Assembly: GCA_964652825.1 (NCBI GenBank) | Contig: CAZZCU010000057.1 | Span: forward strand, 1 to 6,613 | DNA: 6,613 nt | Reading direction: 5' to 3' | Source of the DNA: CAZZCU01 sp964652825 | GTDB lineage: Bacteria; Bdellovibrionota_B; Oligoflexia; Oligoflexales; CAZZCU01 | Part shown: in pieces, positions 1-6,613 of the stretch | Position numbering within the stretch: the stretch's first letter is position 1 | How the letters are laid out: the number at the start of each line of letters is the position of its first letter | Made by a program: the position numbers and the translations under genes | The notes under the pieces: model-generated | Database searches by the model: none | What the model saw: the letters and a program-made list of their open reading frames with translations, nothing else | What the model was told of the DNA's origin: nothing

Positions 1-2
1 GT

Positions 3-845
3 TTAGTCAGCGAAGACCTGGCGGTGTATCAGGATGCGGCTGTAAGAACGCTAGTAAAGCAGCGACGTGGATTCGAGGAGTTATTAGCCACCGATCGAAC
101 AAGTATCGCCGCGCTTCGATCATTATCTGCCTCCGTCATGACCGCCGCGACAGAACAAAGCAAGTTGCCGGTAATCAATCCCCAACCAGGTATGTACATT
201 GATTTGGCATCGTTGTTTGTGGAATGGTCAGCGCGGATGATGCCGCAGCCTTCTTTGCCATTACCGGAAATCGTCAGGGACTCGCAGTTCGCCCGCTTGG
301 TCGAAACAGGATTTTCTCGGGTATCGGTGGAAGGCTTCCTTGATTTTGTGAGAATCTGTCAGGAAGCACCGCAACAATTAGTGACTTTGTTACAGGAAGC
401 CGGCGCGTCCGTGGCGATGCCTGATATATATTCGTCGCCGATATTTAAGGATTTCGTCGACGCGCGGCGGCAGCGCTTGCAGACGCCAGCGATTCCGTGT
501 CAAGTCGAGCCGTCGGCGGCAGTAGCCACGCCTGTCAGATCCAAGGAACTGCCTTTACCAACGAGCCTCCCGCTGAATAAAGCGCCTAATTTTAATATCA
601 AGCGTTTGGCGAGCGAGGAATTGGCGCAGATGCGTCACAAGGATCCCAAACGTTATATCGAATTAAAACAGACCTACTTACAATCGCTTGAACCCGCTCG
701 CAAAAAAATTATTCTCGAAGTTCAGCAACACATGCAGCCGGAAATGTTTGATGAGCATCTAAAGCATAGTTTGATTAAATTTATGCTGGATCATCCGGCT
801 TCTTGGAGTTCGGCGTCACTTTCACGACCACCTCTCAAATCGTAA
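3..845 (+). CDS. Hypothetical protein, 5'-truncated by the window edge
   Basis: I do not recognise this protein. The frame is open from the first complete codon at position 3 to a TAA at 843-845, giving 280 visible residues. A GTG at 24 could serve as a start, but it has no Shine-Dalgarno sequence and the frame stays open upstream, so the true start probably lies outside the window. The visible part has three sections. A mostly helical, soluble-looking region covers about residues 1-160. A proline-rich linker at about 161-197 looks disordered. A charged C-terminal region at about 199-269 contains DPKRY, MQPEMFDEHL and LDHPASW and looks helical. There is no signal peptide in view, no membrane segment and no obvious catalytic motif. 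It converges on the permease operon with a 9-base gap and so belongs to a different transcript. Sure that it is coding; function unknown. Confidence 0.8.
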   Translation, partial: LVSEDLAVYQDAAVRTLVKQRRGFEELLATDRTSIAALRSLSASVMTAATEQSKLPVINPQPGMYIDLASLFVEWSARMMPQPSLPLPEIVRDSQFARLVETGFSRVSVEGFLDFVRICQEAPQQLVTLLQEAGASVAMPDIYSSPIFKDFVDARRQRLQTPAIPCQVEPSAAVATPVRSKELPLPTSLPLNKAPNFNIKRLASEELAQMRHKDPKRYIELKQTYLQSLEPARKKIILEVQQHMQPEMFDEHLKHSLIKFMLDHPASWSSASLSRPPLKS

Positions 846-854
846 GCTTGGGTG

Positions 855-1706
855 CTACTGGTTGTTTCTCGGGTCGAGAATGTCGCGCAAAGCATCACCG
901 ATAAAATTCAGTGACAACACGATCAGCATAATGGCAAATCCTGGAGCGATACTGAGATGTGGTGCTTCCGTGATTACAGCGCGACCTTGATTCAGCAGCG
1001 CACCCCAGCTTGGCGGACCATCTTGAGCGCCTAGTCCCAAAAAACTTAGCGACGCCTCAATTAAAATAACCGCCGATAACGAGAAGGTTGCGTGAATCAA
1101 CAACGTTGAGATTGTGCCTGGCAGAATATGATAAAAAATGAGTCGTCGGTCGCGAGCACCCAAGGCGCGGCTGGCGGTGACGTACTCGCGTTCGCGTAAA
1201 CTGAGAACTTGCCCGCGTACGAGTCGTGCCGCGCTGGTCCAGCCGGTGGCGGCGATAGCCAGGACGACATTGTGAATGTTGGGTCCGAGCAGCGCCGCCA
1301 ATGACATCGCCACCAAAATACCTGGAAACGCCATCAGGATATCAACTGAGCGCATCAAGAGGTGATCGATCCAGCCGCGCCAATAACCGCTGATCAGACC
1401 GACAAAAACGCCGACGCTTAGCGTCATGCATACTGTCAGAAAACCAATGTACAAGGATGTGCGGCCGCCATACATGATTGCGGTCAGGATATCCGCGCCG
1501 TTGAGATCACAGCCCAACCAATGCTCGCTGCTGGGTGGGCAGAGGCGCTTGGTGATATCCATTTCGTCAGCCGGATAAGGTGCGATCCAGGGTGCCAATA
1601 CCGCCGTGGCGATCGCACCAAGTAAAATAATGAAGCCGAAAACGATGCGCGGATTGCGTGCGTAGATCGCGAGATGATTTTGCCAGGTGGTCTTTGCGTT
1701 TTGCAC
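855..1706 (-). CDS. dppC: ABC transporter permease, DppC/OppC type (peptide/nickel family)
   Basis: One of two inner-membrane permease subunits of a binding-protein-dependent importer for peptides or related solutes; it pairs with the DppB-type subunit encoded just upstream. The 283 residues match the usual family length. An OppC N-terminal region with a first membrane helix lies at about 22-43, followed by the family element HWLGCD at 62-67. Further hydrophobic helices lie at about 86-108, 116-140, 143-160, 198-225 and 252-272. The cytoplasmic ATPase-docking EAA loop is clear at 174-196 (EYVTASRALG, then HILP). The family motifs SFLGLG (221-226) and PSWG (232-235) are present. The start is GTG at 1706, three bases after the dppB stop, with a weak AGGG six bases upstream inside the dppB end, which suggests translational coupling. 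It is the last gene of the operon; no ATPase gene follows. The symbol is family-level: substrate specificity cannot be read from a permease. Confidence 0.95.
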   Translation of the reverse strand: MQNAKTTWQNHLAIYARNPRIVFGFIILLGAIATAVLAPWIAPYPADEMDITKRLCPPSSEHWLGCDLNGADILTAIMYGGRTSLYIGFLTVCMTLSVGVFVGLISGYWRGWIDHLLMRSVDILMAFPGILVAMSLAALLGPNIHNVVLAIAATGWTSAARLVRGQVLSLREREYVTASRALGARDRRLIFYHILPGTISTLLIHATFSLSAVILIEASLSFLGLGAQDGPPSWGALLNQGRAVITEAPHLSIAPGFAIMLIVLSLNFIGDALRDILDPRNNQ

Positions 1707-1709
1707 GTT

Positions 1710-2630
1710 TTACCCTAAGCGAATGCGCGGATCCGCGACCGCATATAACAAATCAGTAACCAAGTTGATGAACAAGTAGGTTGCCGAGAAAATCAGAACA
1801 CAGCCTTGCACAATCGGGTAGTCGCGATTGTATATGCCTTCGAGCATCAAGGTGCCTAGTCCCGGCCAGTCAAAGACACGTTCGGTGATGATCGCCCCGG
1901 TCAGTAAAACGCCAAACTGCAAGCCGACGATGGTGATCAGCGGCAATGAGGCGTTGCGTAAGACGTGTTTGCATACGACGACAAATTCCGAGTTGCCTTT
2001 GGCGCGTGCGGTTCGTACATAATCCTCACGCAAACAATCAAGCACGGATGTTCGTGTCATGCGACTCAAGGCGGCAGCAAGTGCTAGTCCCAGAGAAACC
2101 GACGGTAGTATGTAGCTGCTGAAACCAGAGCGTTCTGATACCGGCAGCCAGCCGAGTTCTACCGAAAATAACAAGATGAGTAGGGGTCCCAGCCAAAAAT
2201 TGGGAATCGCGATACCTAGCAACGCCAGACTCATCGCTACGTAGTCGATGGTTTTGTTGGCATAGACCGCAGCCAGCAGGCCCAAGGGAATACTGACGCA
2301 GATCGCCACAAAGACCGCTGCCGCGGCGAGCTCCATGGTCGGACGCACGCGTTCGGCGATGAGACTCGTAACGGGTTTTTGATAAATAATGGATGTACCC
2401 AGATCGCCGCGAAATATGCCGGTAAAATATTTGAGGATTTGTTGCGGTATCGGACGATCCAGTTCCAGTTGCTGCTGCATTTCCAGTTTTTGTTCGTTAG
2501 TCGCGTAAGGTCCCAAAATCGAATCGATCGGGTCACCCGGAACCACGTGAATCATCAGCGACACCAGGATGACCACACCGGAGGCGACGGGAATCAAAGC
2601 TGAGAGTCGTTTGAGGATGAAAGCTAGCAA
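1710..2630 (-). CDS. dppB: ABC transporter permease, DppB/OppB type (peptide/nickel family)
   Basis: Second inner-membrane permease subunit of the importer, forming the translocation channel with the DppC-type subunit. The 306 residues are normal for the family. The N-terminus (LKRL, first helix about 9-29, then VVPGDP at 29-34) is characteristic. Further helices lie at about 100-122, 133-157, 174-192, 231-253 and 276-298. The ATPase-docking loop runs from D203 (DYVRTARAKG, 203-212) to L229-P230. The motifs FDWPGLG (253-259) and the C-terminal DPRIRLG also match. The start is a rare TTG at 2630, 15 bases after the stop of the binding-protein gene. It is chosen because it gives the normal family N-terminus, the next in-frame ATG would cut into the first helix, and a nearby GTG is out of frame. 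Only a weak GAAGTGA-like sequence precedes it. Function is clear at family level; the transported solute is not. Confidence 0.95.
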   Translation of the reverse strand: MLAFILKRLSALIPVASGVVILVSLMIHVVPGDPIDSILGPYATNEQKLEMQQQLELDRPIPQQILKYFTGIFRGDLGTSIIYQKPVTSLIAERVRPTMELAAAAVFVAICVSIPLGLLAAVYANKTIDYVAMSLALLGIAIPNFWLGPLLILLFSVELGWLPVSERSGFSSYILPSVSLGLALAAALSRMTRTSVLDCLREDYVRTARAKGNSEFVVVCKHVLRNASLPLITIVGLQFGVLLTGAIITERVFDWPGLGTLMLEGIYNRDYPIVQGCVLIFSATYLFINLVTDLLYAVADPRIRLG

Positions 2631-2645
2631 CTGCTGATCACTTCG

Positions 2646-4190
2646 TTACTTGTAGGTTGTTTGCAAGGCCGTCCATCTGCCGTCAGCGTATAGCTTGAAG
2701 TCCTTGACGTTGCGATTCACGACCGCAAAAATTTCTTCGTGCCATAAGAACACATAAGGTAGTTCGTCGCCGACAATGGTTTGGATTTGATCATAGAGGT
2801 TTTTGCGTTTTTTTGCATCGGTTGTTACGCGCGCTTCCGTCAACAACTTATCAAGTTGGGGATTCGAGTAGCGGCCGCGATTGCCGCCGTTAGGCGGAAA
2901 ATTCTCAGTGGCAAAGGCATAGCGGTAAATATCCGGATCTTTGAAACCAATCCAGCTTAGGCTCCACAGTTGTACGTTGCCGCCATCGACATCGGCTTTG
3001 AAACGTCCCCATTCCAGTGGCTGAACGTTTACTTTGATGCCAACCTGCTGAAGCTGACTACCAATGGCTTTGGCGATACTGATGCGAGTAATGTCCGTTG
3101 TGGTTTTGTAAGTTAATTCAAAGCGTGGCTTGGGGCCTTTGCCATCTGGATCGGGATAGCCGGCTTTGTCGAGTAGGGCAGCAGCGGTTTTCACATCAAA
3201 ATTAAAATCCCGGTTATCCTTCTTATAAAAGGCATCTTGTTCGGTAATCAGCGTTTTCGCCGGCTTCGCATAGCCTTTGAGTACGTAATCGATGATCAAT
3301 TGTTTATTGATGGCATGCGCAATGGCTTGGCGTACTTCTTTTTTGCCAAGGATGGGATCTTTGAAGTTGAAGCCGAGATAAGTTGTATTCAGGCCCGGGC
3401 GGCGAATGATGCGCAGGGATGGATATCTGGCGGCGATTTTGCTCAGCTCATCGCGATTAATCAGATTCTGGACGATATCCAGTTCACCATTGCGCAATTT
3501 GGCGAAGCGAGTTGTTTCATCGCGGACGATTTTAATGCTGACATTGGTTTTTGCCGGCTGCCCAAGGCTGTAATGCGGATTGCGTTCAAGGTCGAGATTT
3601 TGCATGGTCGAGGCGACAACTTTAAAGGGGCCGCAGCCGATATTCTTTAGCGGATCATCAAGAGGTGGGCCGTCGGCGAGCGCGGTCGGGAGAATGCCGA
3701 CCACCAGGTTGGTTATGAAGCTCGAATCAGCCTCCGCTAGTTTGAATACCAGCTTGTTGTTATTTTTGGTTTCGATACCAGTCAGTTTGGCGAAAGCACC
3801 GGCGCGCGGCGAGGGCGGCACTTTGTTTTTCTTGCCGAAGAAATCATAAGTCGCTTTCACGTCGGCAGTCGTGACACTCTTGCCATCACTGAATTTGGCA
3901 TTGGTCTTGATCGTCAACACCAACGTCTTTGGATCCTGCCACTGCCAGGATTCGGCCAATTCAGCCTTAACGGCGCCGTTCTCATCAAAGCCTACCAGTG
4001 AGCAATGCGTCAGATTCTCGATATATTGACTGTTCGCATCAATGGCGTAGCGGGGATCGATCGCACGTGGCGGCGCCTCCATCGCCATGGTGAGCATGGG
4101 GGTTGTTTTGGCTGCCATGTTTGCAGGTGCGGTTACCAGAATGAGGATAACGAGTATAATCCGAAACAGATGCTTAACTAGAAAATGCAT
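2646..4190 (-). CDS. Periplasmic solute-binding protein of a peptide-type ABC importer (SBP family 5)
   Basis: Captures the solute, probably a peptide, in the periplasm and delivers it to the two permeases encoded downstream in the same operon. With the start at 4190 it has 514 residues, usual for family 5 binding proteins. The ATG at 4190 is preferred over one at 4235: it has GGAG (4204-4201) ten bases upstream and begins a good Sec signal (basic start MHFLVKHLFR, hydrophobic core at about 11-21, cleavage near 23-27). There is no lipobox cysteine, so it should be soluble, as in Gram-negative bacteria. Family elements include FSDGKSVTTADV (100-111), GCGPFKV (185-191), VRQAIAHAIN (286-295), WIGFKDPD (413-420), GNRGRYSNPQLDKLL (436-450) and DELPYVFLWH (475-484). 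It contains only two cysteines, C63 and C186, a possible disulfide pair. Family assignment is secure. The ligand (di-, oligo- or other peptide, possibly something else) is not determined, so no symbol is given. Confidence 0.93.
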   Translation of the reverse strand: MHFLVKHLFRIILVILILVTAPANMAAKTTPMLTMAMEAPPRAIDPRYAIDANSQYIENLTHCSLVGFDENGAVKAELAESWQWQDPKTLVLTIKTNAKFSDGKSVTTADVKATYDFFGKKNKVPPSPRAGAFAKLTGIETKNNNKLVFKLAEADSSFITNLVVGILPTALADGPPLDDPLKNIGCGPFKVVASTMQNLDLERNPHYSLGQPAKTNVSIKIVRDETTRFAKLRNGELDIVQNLINRDELSKIAARYPSLRIIRRPGLNTTYLGFNFKDPILGKKEVRQAIAHAINKQLIIDYVLKGYAKPAKTLITEQDAFYKKDNRDFNFDVKTAAALLDKAGYPDPDGKGPKPRFELTYKTTTDITRISIAKAIGSQLQQVGIKVNVQPLEWGRFKADVDGGNVQLWSLSWIGFKDPDIYRYAFATENFPPNGGNRGRYSNPQLDKLLTEARVTTDAKKRKNLYDQIQTIVGDELPYVFLWHEEIFAVVNRNVKDFKLYADGRWTALQTTYK

Positions 4191-4200
4191 ATGGCAATAG

Positions 4201-4204
4201 CTCC
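4201..4204 (-). promoter_or_regulatory. Ribosome binding site deciding the start of the binding-protein gene
   Basis: On the minus strand a GGAG (within TTGGAG) lies ten bases upstream of the ATG at 4190. It favours this start over the longer frame from 4235, whose extra 15 residues would place non-signal-like sequence ahead of the signal peptide. Confidence 0.65.
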
Positions 4205-4235
4205 AAGCGATATTTGCTGTAACATGAGGTTGCAA

Positions 4236-4264
4236 TTGTCAGTCGAGATTGCATCGCATAGCAT
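4236..4264 (+). promoter_or_regulatory. Candidate sigma-70 promoter for pepP
   Basis: TTGTCA at 4236-4241 (five of six matches to the -35 consensus) is separated by 17 bases from TAGCAT at 4259-4264 (four of six matches to the -10 consensus). Transcription would start near 4271, giving a leader of about 30 bases that holds the pepP ribosome binding site. Read by eye only; the -10 is weak. Confidence 0.35.
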
Positions 4265-4288
4265 ATCAAAACTTGCTGGTTTTGTTGA
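4260..4288 (-). promoter_or_regulatory. Candidate promoter for the ABC importer operon, extended -10 type
   Basis: On the minus strand TCAACA (4288-4283, four of six matches) is followed after 17 bases by TATGCT (4265-4260, four of six matches), preceded by TG one base away as in extended -10 promoters. It would give a leader of about 60 bases before the ATG at 4190. Its -10 overlaps the -10 of the candidate pepP promoter on the other strand. Weak evidence, read by eye. Confidence 0.25.
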
Positions 4289-4293
4289 AAGGA
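4288..4293 (+). promoter_or_regulatory. Ribosome binding site deciding the pepP start
   Basis: AAAGGA lies nine bases before the ATG at 4303. It supports this ATG over an in-frame ATG at 4249, which would add 18 residues not expected at the N-terminus of this family. Confidence 0.7.
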
Positions 4294-4302
4294 AAGCTTG
4301 CT

Positions 4303-5610
4303 ATGACCATAACTCCCATCAATTACCGGGCTCGGCGGGAGGCCGCCTGCTCAGAATTGGCCGAGGGGGCCATGCTGGTAATGGCACAGCCGACGGCGAT
4401 ACGAAACAACAACCAGGAGCATCCTTATCGCCAAGAAAGCTTTCTGCACTATCTAACCGGCTTTGAAGAACCGGAATCAGCTCTCTTGATCCTGGCGCAT
4501 AAGCCGGAAAGTCAGCGCTATATTATGTTTTTGCGGGATAATGATGCGTTTGCCGAACTGTGGGATGGAAAACGGCTGGGTGTGCGCAATGCACCCAACG
4601 CTTTGCAAGTTGATGCGGCTTTTCCTATCGAACAACTATGGGAAAAACTACCTGAGCTGCTTGATGGTGCCTTGCGGCTTTATTACCATCTGGGGCGCGA
4701 TGAGAGCAACGATCGGCATCTGGTGGCCGCGATTCATCAGTTGCGTCGCCGGCGTGGTCGCACCACGCAGTCATTGATTTCCATTCATGATCCAAATTTT
4801 ATTTCCGGGCGCTTGCGTTTGCATAAACAGCCAGAGGAAGTTGAGCGCATGCATGCGGCAGCAGCGATCACACGACAAGCTTTCGCCAAAGTTTATGCGG
4901 CGGTACGGCCCGGTATGAATGAGCGCGAGGTCTGGGCGATTTTGTTGCACGAGTTTTTGCGTCAGGGCGCGGATATGGAGGCATATACCTCGATCGTGGC
5001 CGGTGGTGCAAATGCCTGTGGCTTGCACTATCGTGATAATAATCAACCGCTGCGTGATAATGAACTGCTGCTCATCGATGCCGGCGCGCAGTATGCTTAC
5101 TATGCTTCCGATGTCACGCGCACCTTTCCCATTGGCAAGAAGTTTACACCTGAGCAGAAAGCGGTTTATGAGACGGTTCTGGAGGCGCAATTGGCGGCCA
5201 TTGCCAAGGCGCGGGCCGGGTCAACATTGACACACATTCACGACGCCGCGGTTGAGAAGCTCGTGGATGGCATGATTCAGATGAAGTTTTTCAAAGAATC
5301 ACCGCAACAGATCATCGAACAAAATCTTTATCGCAAATACTATCCGCATTCGACCAGTCATTGGATCGGCATGGATGTGCATGATGTCGGGGATTATCAA
5401 GAAGACGGTGTTCCCATTACCCTGGCGCCGGGAATGTATTTTAGTGTCGAGCCTGGGATTTATATTGAGCCTTCGGATACCTCTGTGCCCGAGGCGTTTC
5501 GCGGTCTTGGTGTGCGGATTGAAGATGATGTGCTGATAACAACTGGCGACCCCGAAGTGGTAACGCATGGAATCGCCAAAAACATCTCCGAATTGGAGAA
5601 TCGCTTCTGA
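4303..5610 (+). CDS. pepP: Xaa-Pro aminopeptidase (aminopeptidase P, M24B family)
   Basis: Cytoplasmic metallopeptidase that releases an N-terminal residue followed by proline, helping to recycle peptides that other aminopeptidases cannot start. The 435 residues compare with 441 in E. coli PepP. An aminopeptidase P N-terminal domain spans about 4-135, with HPYRQES followed by LHYLTGFEEPES. The pita-bread catalytic domain begins near GRLRLHKQPEEVERM. All five dinuclear metal ligands are visible: D259 (IDAG), D270 (SDVTRTFP), H353 (TSHW), E383 (VEPGIY) and E407 (RIEDD). The expected active-site residues H242 (GLHY), H360 (VHDVG) and R405 are also present, so it should be active. The ATG at 4303 is chosen for its AAAGGA site and its family-like N-terminus. 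It is divergent from the peptide-type importer operon, and an exported unknown protein starts two bases downstream, probably on the same transcript. Confidence 0.97.
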   Translation: MTITPINYRARREAACSELAEGAMLVMAQPTAIRNNNQEHPYRQESFLHYLTGFEEPESALLILAHKPESQRYIMFLRDNDAFAELWDGKRLGVRNAPNALQVDAAFPIEQLWEKLPELLDGALRLYYHLGRDESNDRHLVAAIHQLRRRRGRTTQSLISIHDPNFISGRLRLHKQPEEVERMHAAAAITRQAFAKVYAAVRPGMNEREVWAILLHEFLRQGADMEAYTSIVAGGANACGLHYRDNNQPLRDNELLLIDAGAQYAYYASDVTRTFPIGKKFTPEQKAVYETVLEAQLAAIAKARAGSTLTHIHDAAVEKLVDGMIQMKFFKESPQQIIEQNLYRKYYPHSTSHWIGMDVHDVGDYQEDGVPITLAPGMYFSVEPGIYIEPSDTSVPEAFRGLGVRIEDDVLITTGDPEVVTHGIAKNISELENRF

Positions 5611-5612
5611 AC

Positions 5613-6613
5613 GTGACTCGCTGCTTTCTCGTTTTTATTCTGCTTGCCTGTAGTTCGTGGGCACAGGCGTCTAAACAACCATGTGGTGCGTCGCGCACAA
5701 AGATGCCGCTGGCTGTTGTTCAGCGCGGTGTTTCCGAACTGCGTGGTTATGCGATCGATAGTTTGCGGGCTTTTGTTGTGCGTGGCAAAACCTGGCGTGC
5801 CATACCTTTGCAAATCGATGAATTGAATCGACGCGGTGATTTTGTCTTGGCGGACGGTATGCCGTTCACCCGCGATAGTGATGATCGTGTTTATGATGAC
5901 AACGATGACTTTGTTTTACGTGGCAGCGATCTCGGTGATGATTTTGACTTGGCCAAAGTGCCGGCAGCATATGCTAAGTCCAAACATTGGAAGCTTGATG
6001 TCTGCGTTGCCGATGCTTATGCCGGCAGCGCGTTGATTGTCAGTAATGCCGCGTTGCCAGTGGCGACGGGCGAGGCGGATGTGGTTTTTGATCGGACGGA
6101 GCTACAGGCGCGCACCGAGTTTTATCGTTACCATTTTCGCGCTGATCATCCGGCGTTGCTCGGGCAGGTGTTTTTGCGGGATGGTGCGCGTGAGTCAGCG
6201 GTTTTTGCTGATTCCAATTTTCGTCTGCCACTGGTGTTGCCGTGGTGGGCGCCGAATTTTACCTGGGCACCGAATCATTTTAAATCCGAGATTGAAAGTT
6301 GGCAGGTGGGGCCGATTCGCGCCATCGTTGCTGTTGGCGTTAAGCTCAGAAATTTTTTGTCGTTGTTTAATTTTCATATGTTCAGCGAATTGGTTTTCTA
6401 CAAGCAGCATTTTCAAATTCCCACTGTCATTGAATTTACGTTTGATCCTGCGAGCTATTTGCAGCCTGGGTCCGGTGTCGGCTATTCGTTGAATTTTGCG
6501 CCTGGTAGCGATTGGTCACTTGCAACGAATCTTGTTGAGTTGCCAGAGAGTGGTCCAACAGCGGCTTTGGCAAGTGGTACACGTGCAGCTGATTATCCGC
6601 ATTTTTTTGCCAA
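5613..6613 (+). CDS. Exported protein of unknown function, 3'-truncated by the window edge
   Basis: The frame starting with GTG at 5613 stays open for the remaining 1001 bases (333 complete codons), so the gene continues beyond the window. The start is two bases after the pepP stop, with GGAG at 5595-5598 inside pepP. That 14-base spacing is long, and co-transcription with pepP is likely. The first 19 residues form a Sec signal ending in AQA, with cleavage expected before SKQ, so the protein should be periplasmic or outside the cell. Its predicted alanine-rich cleavage region has a cysteine (C13) but no good lipobox. An acidic stretch at 88-112 (DSDDRVYDDNDDF, then RGSDLGDDFD) resembles a calcium-binding loop and is the most distinctive feature. 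The later part is rich in aromatic residues and looks like beta-structure. I cannot name the family. Three shorter frames over the same bases, in another phase, are shadows. Confidence 0.82.
   Translation, partial: MTRCFLVFILLACSSWAQASKQPCGASRTKMPLAVVQRGVSELRGYAIDSLRAFVVRGKTWRAIPLQIDELNRRGDFVLADGMPFTRDSDDRVYDDNDDFVLRGSDLGDDFDLAKVPAAYAKSKHWKLDVCVADAYAGSALIVSNAALPVATGEADVVFDRTELQARTEFYRYHFRADHPALLGQVFLRDGARESAVFADSNFRLPLVLPWWAPNFTWAPNHFKSEIESWQVGPIRAIVAVGVKLRNFLSLFNFHMFSELVFYKQHFQIPTVIEFTFDPASYLQPGSGVGYSLNFAPGSDWSLATNLVELPESGPTAALASGTRAADYPHFFA

Noticed and set aside
866..880. Perfect inverted repeat TTCTCG-GGT-CGAGAA at the convergent gene ends, considered as a terminator
   Set aside because: The stem is only six base pairs, no T-run follows on either strand, and it lies inside the dppC coding end. 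A repeat of this size is expected by chance in a window this long.
3237..3849. Two overlapping plus-strand open frames (3237-3650 and 3580-3849) antisense to the binding-protein gene
   Set aside because: The minus-strand gene matches family 5 binding proteins along its full length, and the antisense frames show no independent signals.
4249..4302. Longer N-terminus for pepP from the ATG at 4249
   Set aside because: The extra 18 residues do not fit the family N-terminus, and the ATG at 4303 has the better ribosome site at the right distance.
4771..5190. 139-codon minus-strand open frame inside pepP
   Set aside because: It lies wholly within a secure pepP gene with intact catalytic residues, has no ribosome site or recognisable protein features, and looks like an antisense shadow.
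5460..5813. 117-codon minus-strand open frame across the pepP end and the next gene
   Set aside because: It runs against two well-supported plus-strand frames; its composition (many R, T, N, P) is typical of a shadow translation.
5644..6492. Three consecutive plus-strand frames after pepP (5644-5826, 5836-6036, 6037-6492)
   Set aside because: They share one phase broken by stops, while another phase is open without interruption from 5613 to the window end and begins with a signal peptide. The three are shadows of that gene.

Overview
The window reads as a compact bacterial chromosome segment, most likely from a gammaproteobacterium. The clues are an E. coli-type aminopeptidase P with near-identical active-site numbering, a periplasmic binding protein with a Sec signal and no lipobox, and very short gaps between genes. 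The genus cannot be fixed from the sequence. Base composition is roughly balanced. I see no tRNA, rRNA, CRISPR array, insertion sequence or integrase.

Layout, left to right. Positions 3-845 (+) hold the 3' part of a gene of unknown function, open at the left edge. It converges, 9 bases apart, on a three-gene minus-strand operon at 4190-855. In transcription order that operon encodes an exported family 5 solute-binding protein (4190-2646), a DppB-type permease (2630-1710) and a DppC-type permease (1706-855). A 112-base intergenic region (4191-4302) separates it from the divergent plus-strand gene pepP (4303-5610), a Xaa-Pro aminopeptidase. Two bases after the pepP stop, an exported protein of unknown function starts with GTG at 5613 and runs off the right edge. 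It has no stop codon inside the window and is easily missed, because its most visible open frames are short shadows in another frame.

How the genes work together: the binding protein and two permeases form the periplasmic and membrane parts of an ABC importer for peptides or a similar small solute. The two ATPases that usually follow are absent. The operon is closed on one side by a convergent gene and on the other by a divergent one, so the ATPases must be encoded elsewhere. PepP, read from the same control region in the opposite direction, would remove N-terminal residues ahead of proline in the cytoplasm. This suggests, but does not prove, a shared peptide import and breakdown module.

I do not see a clearly new biological system here. 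The points most worth a second look are the ATPase-less importer, the overlooked exported protein downstream of pepP, and the unrecognised protein at the left edge.
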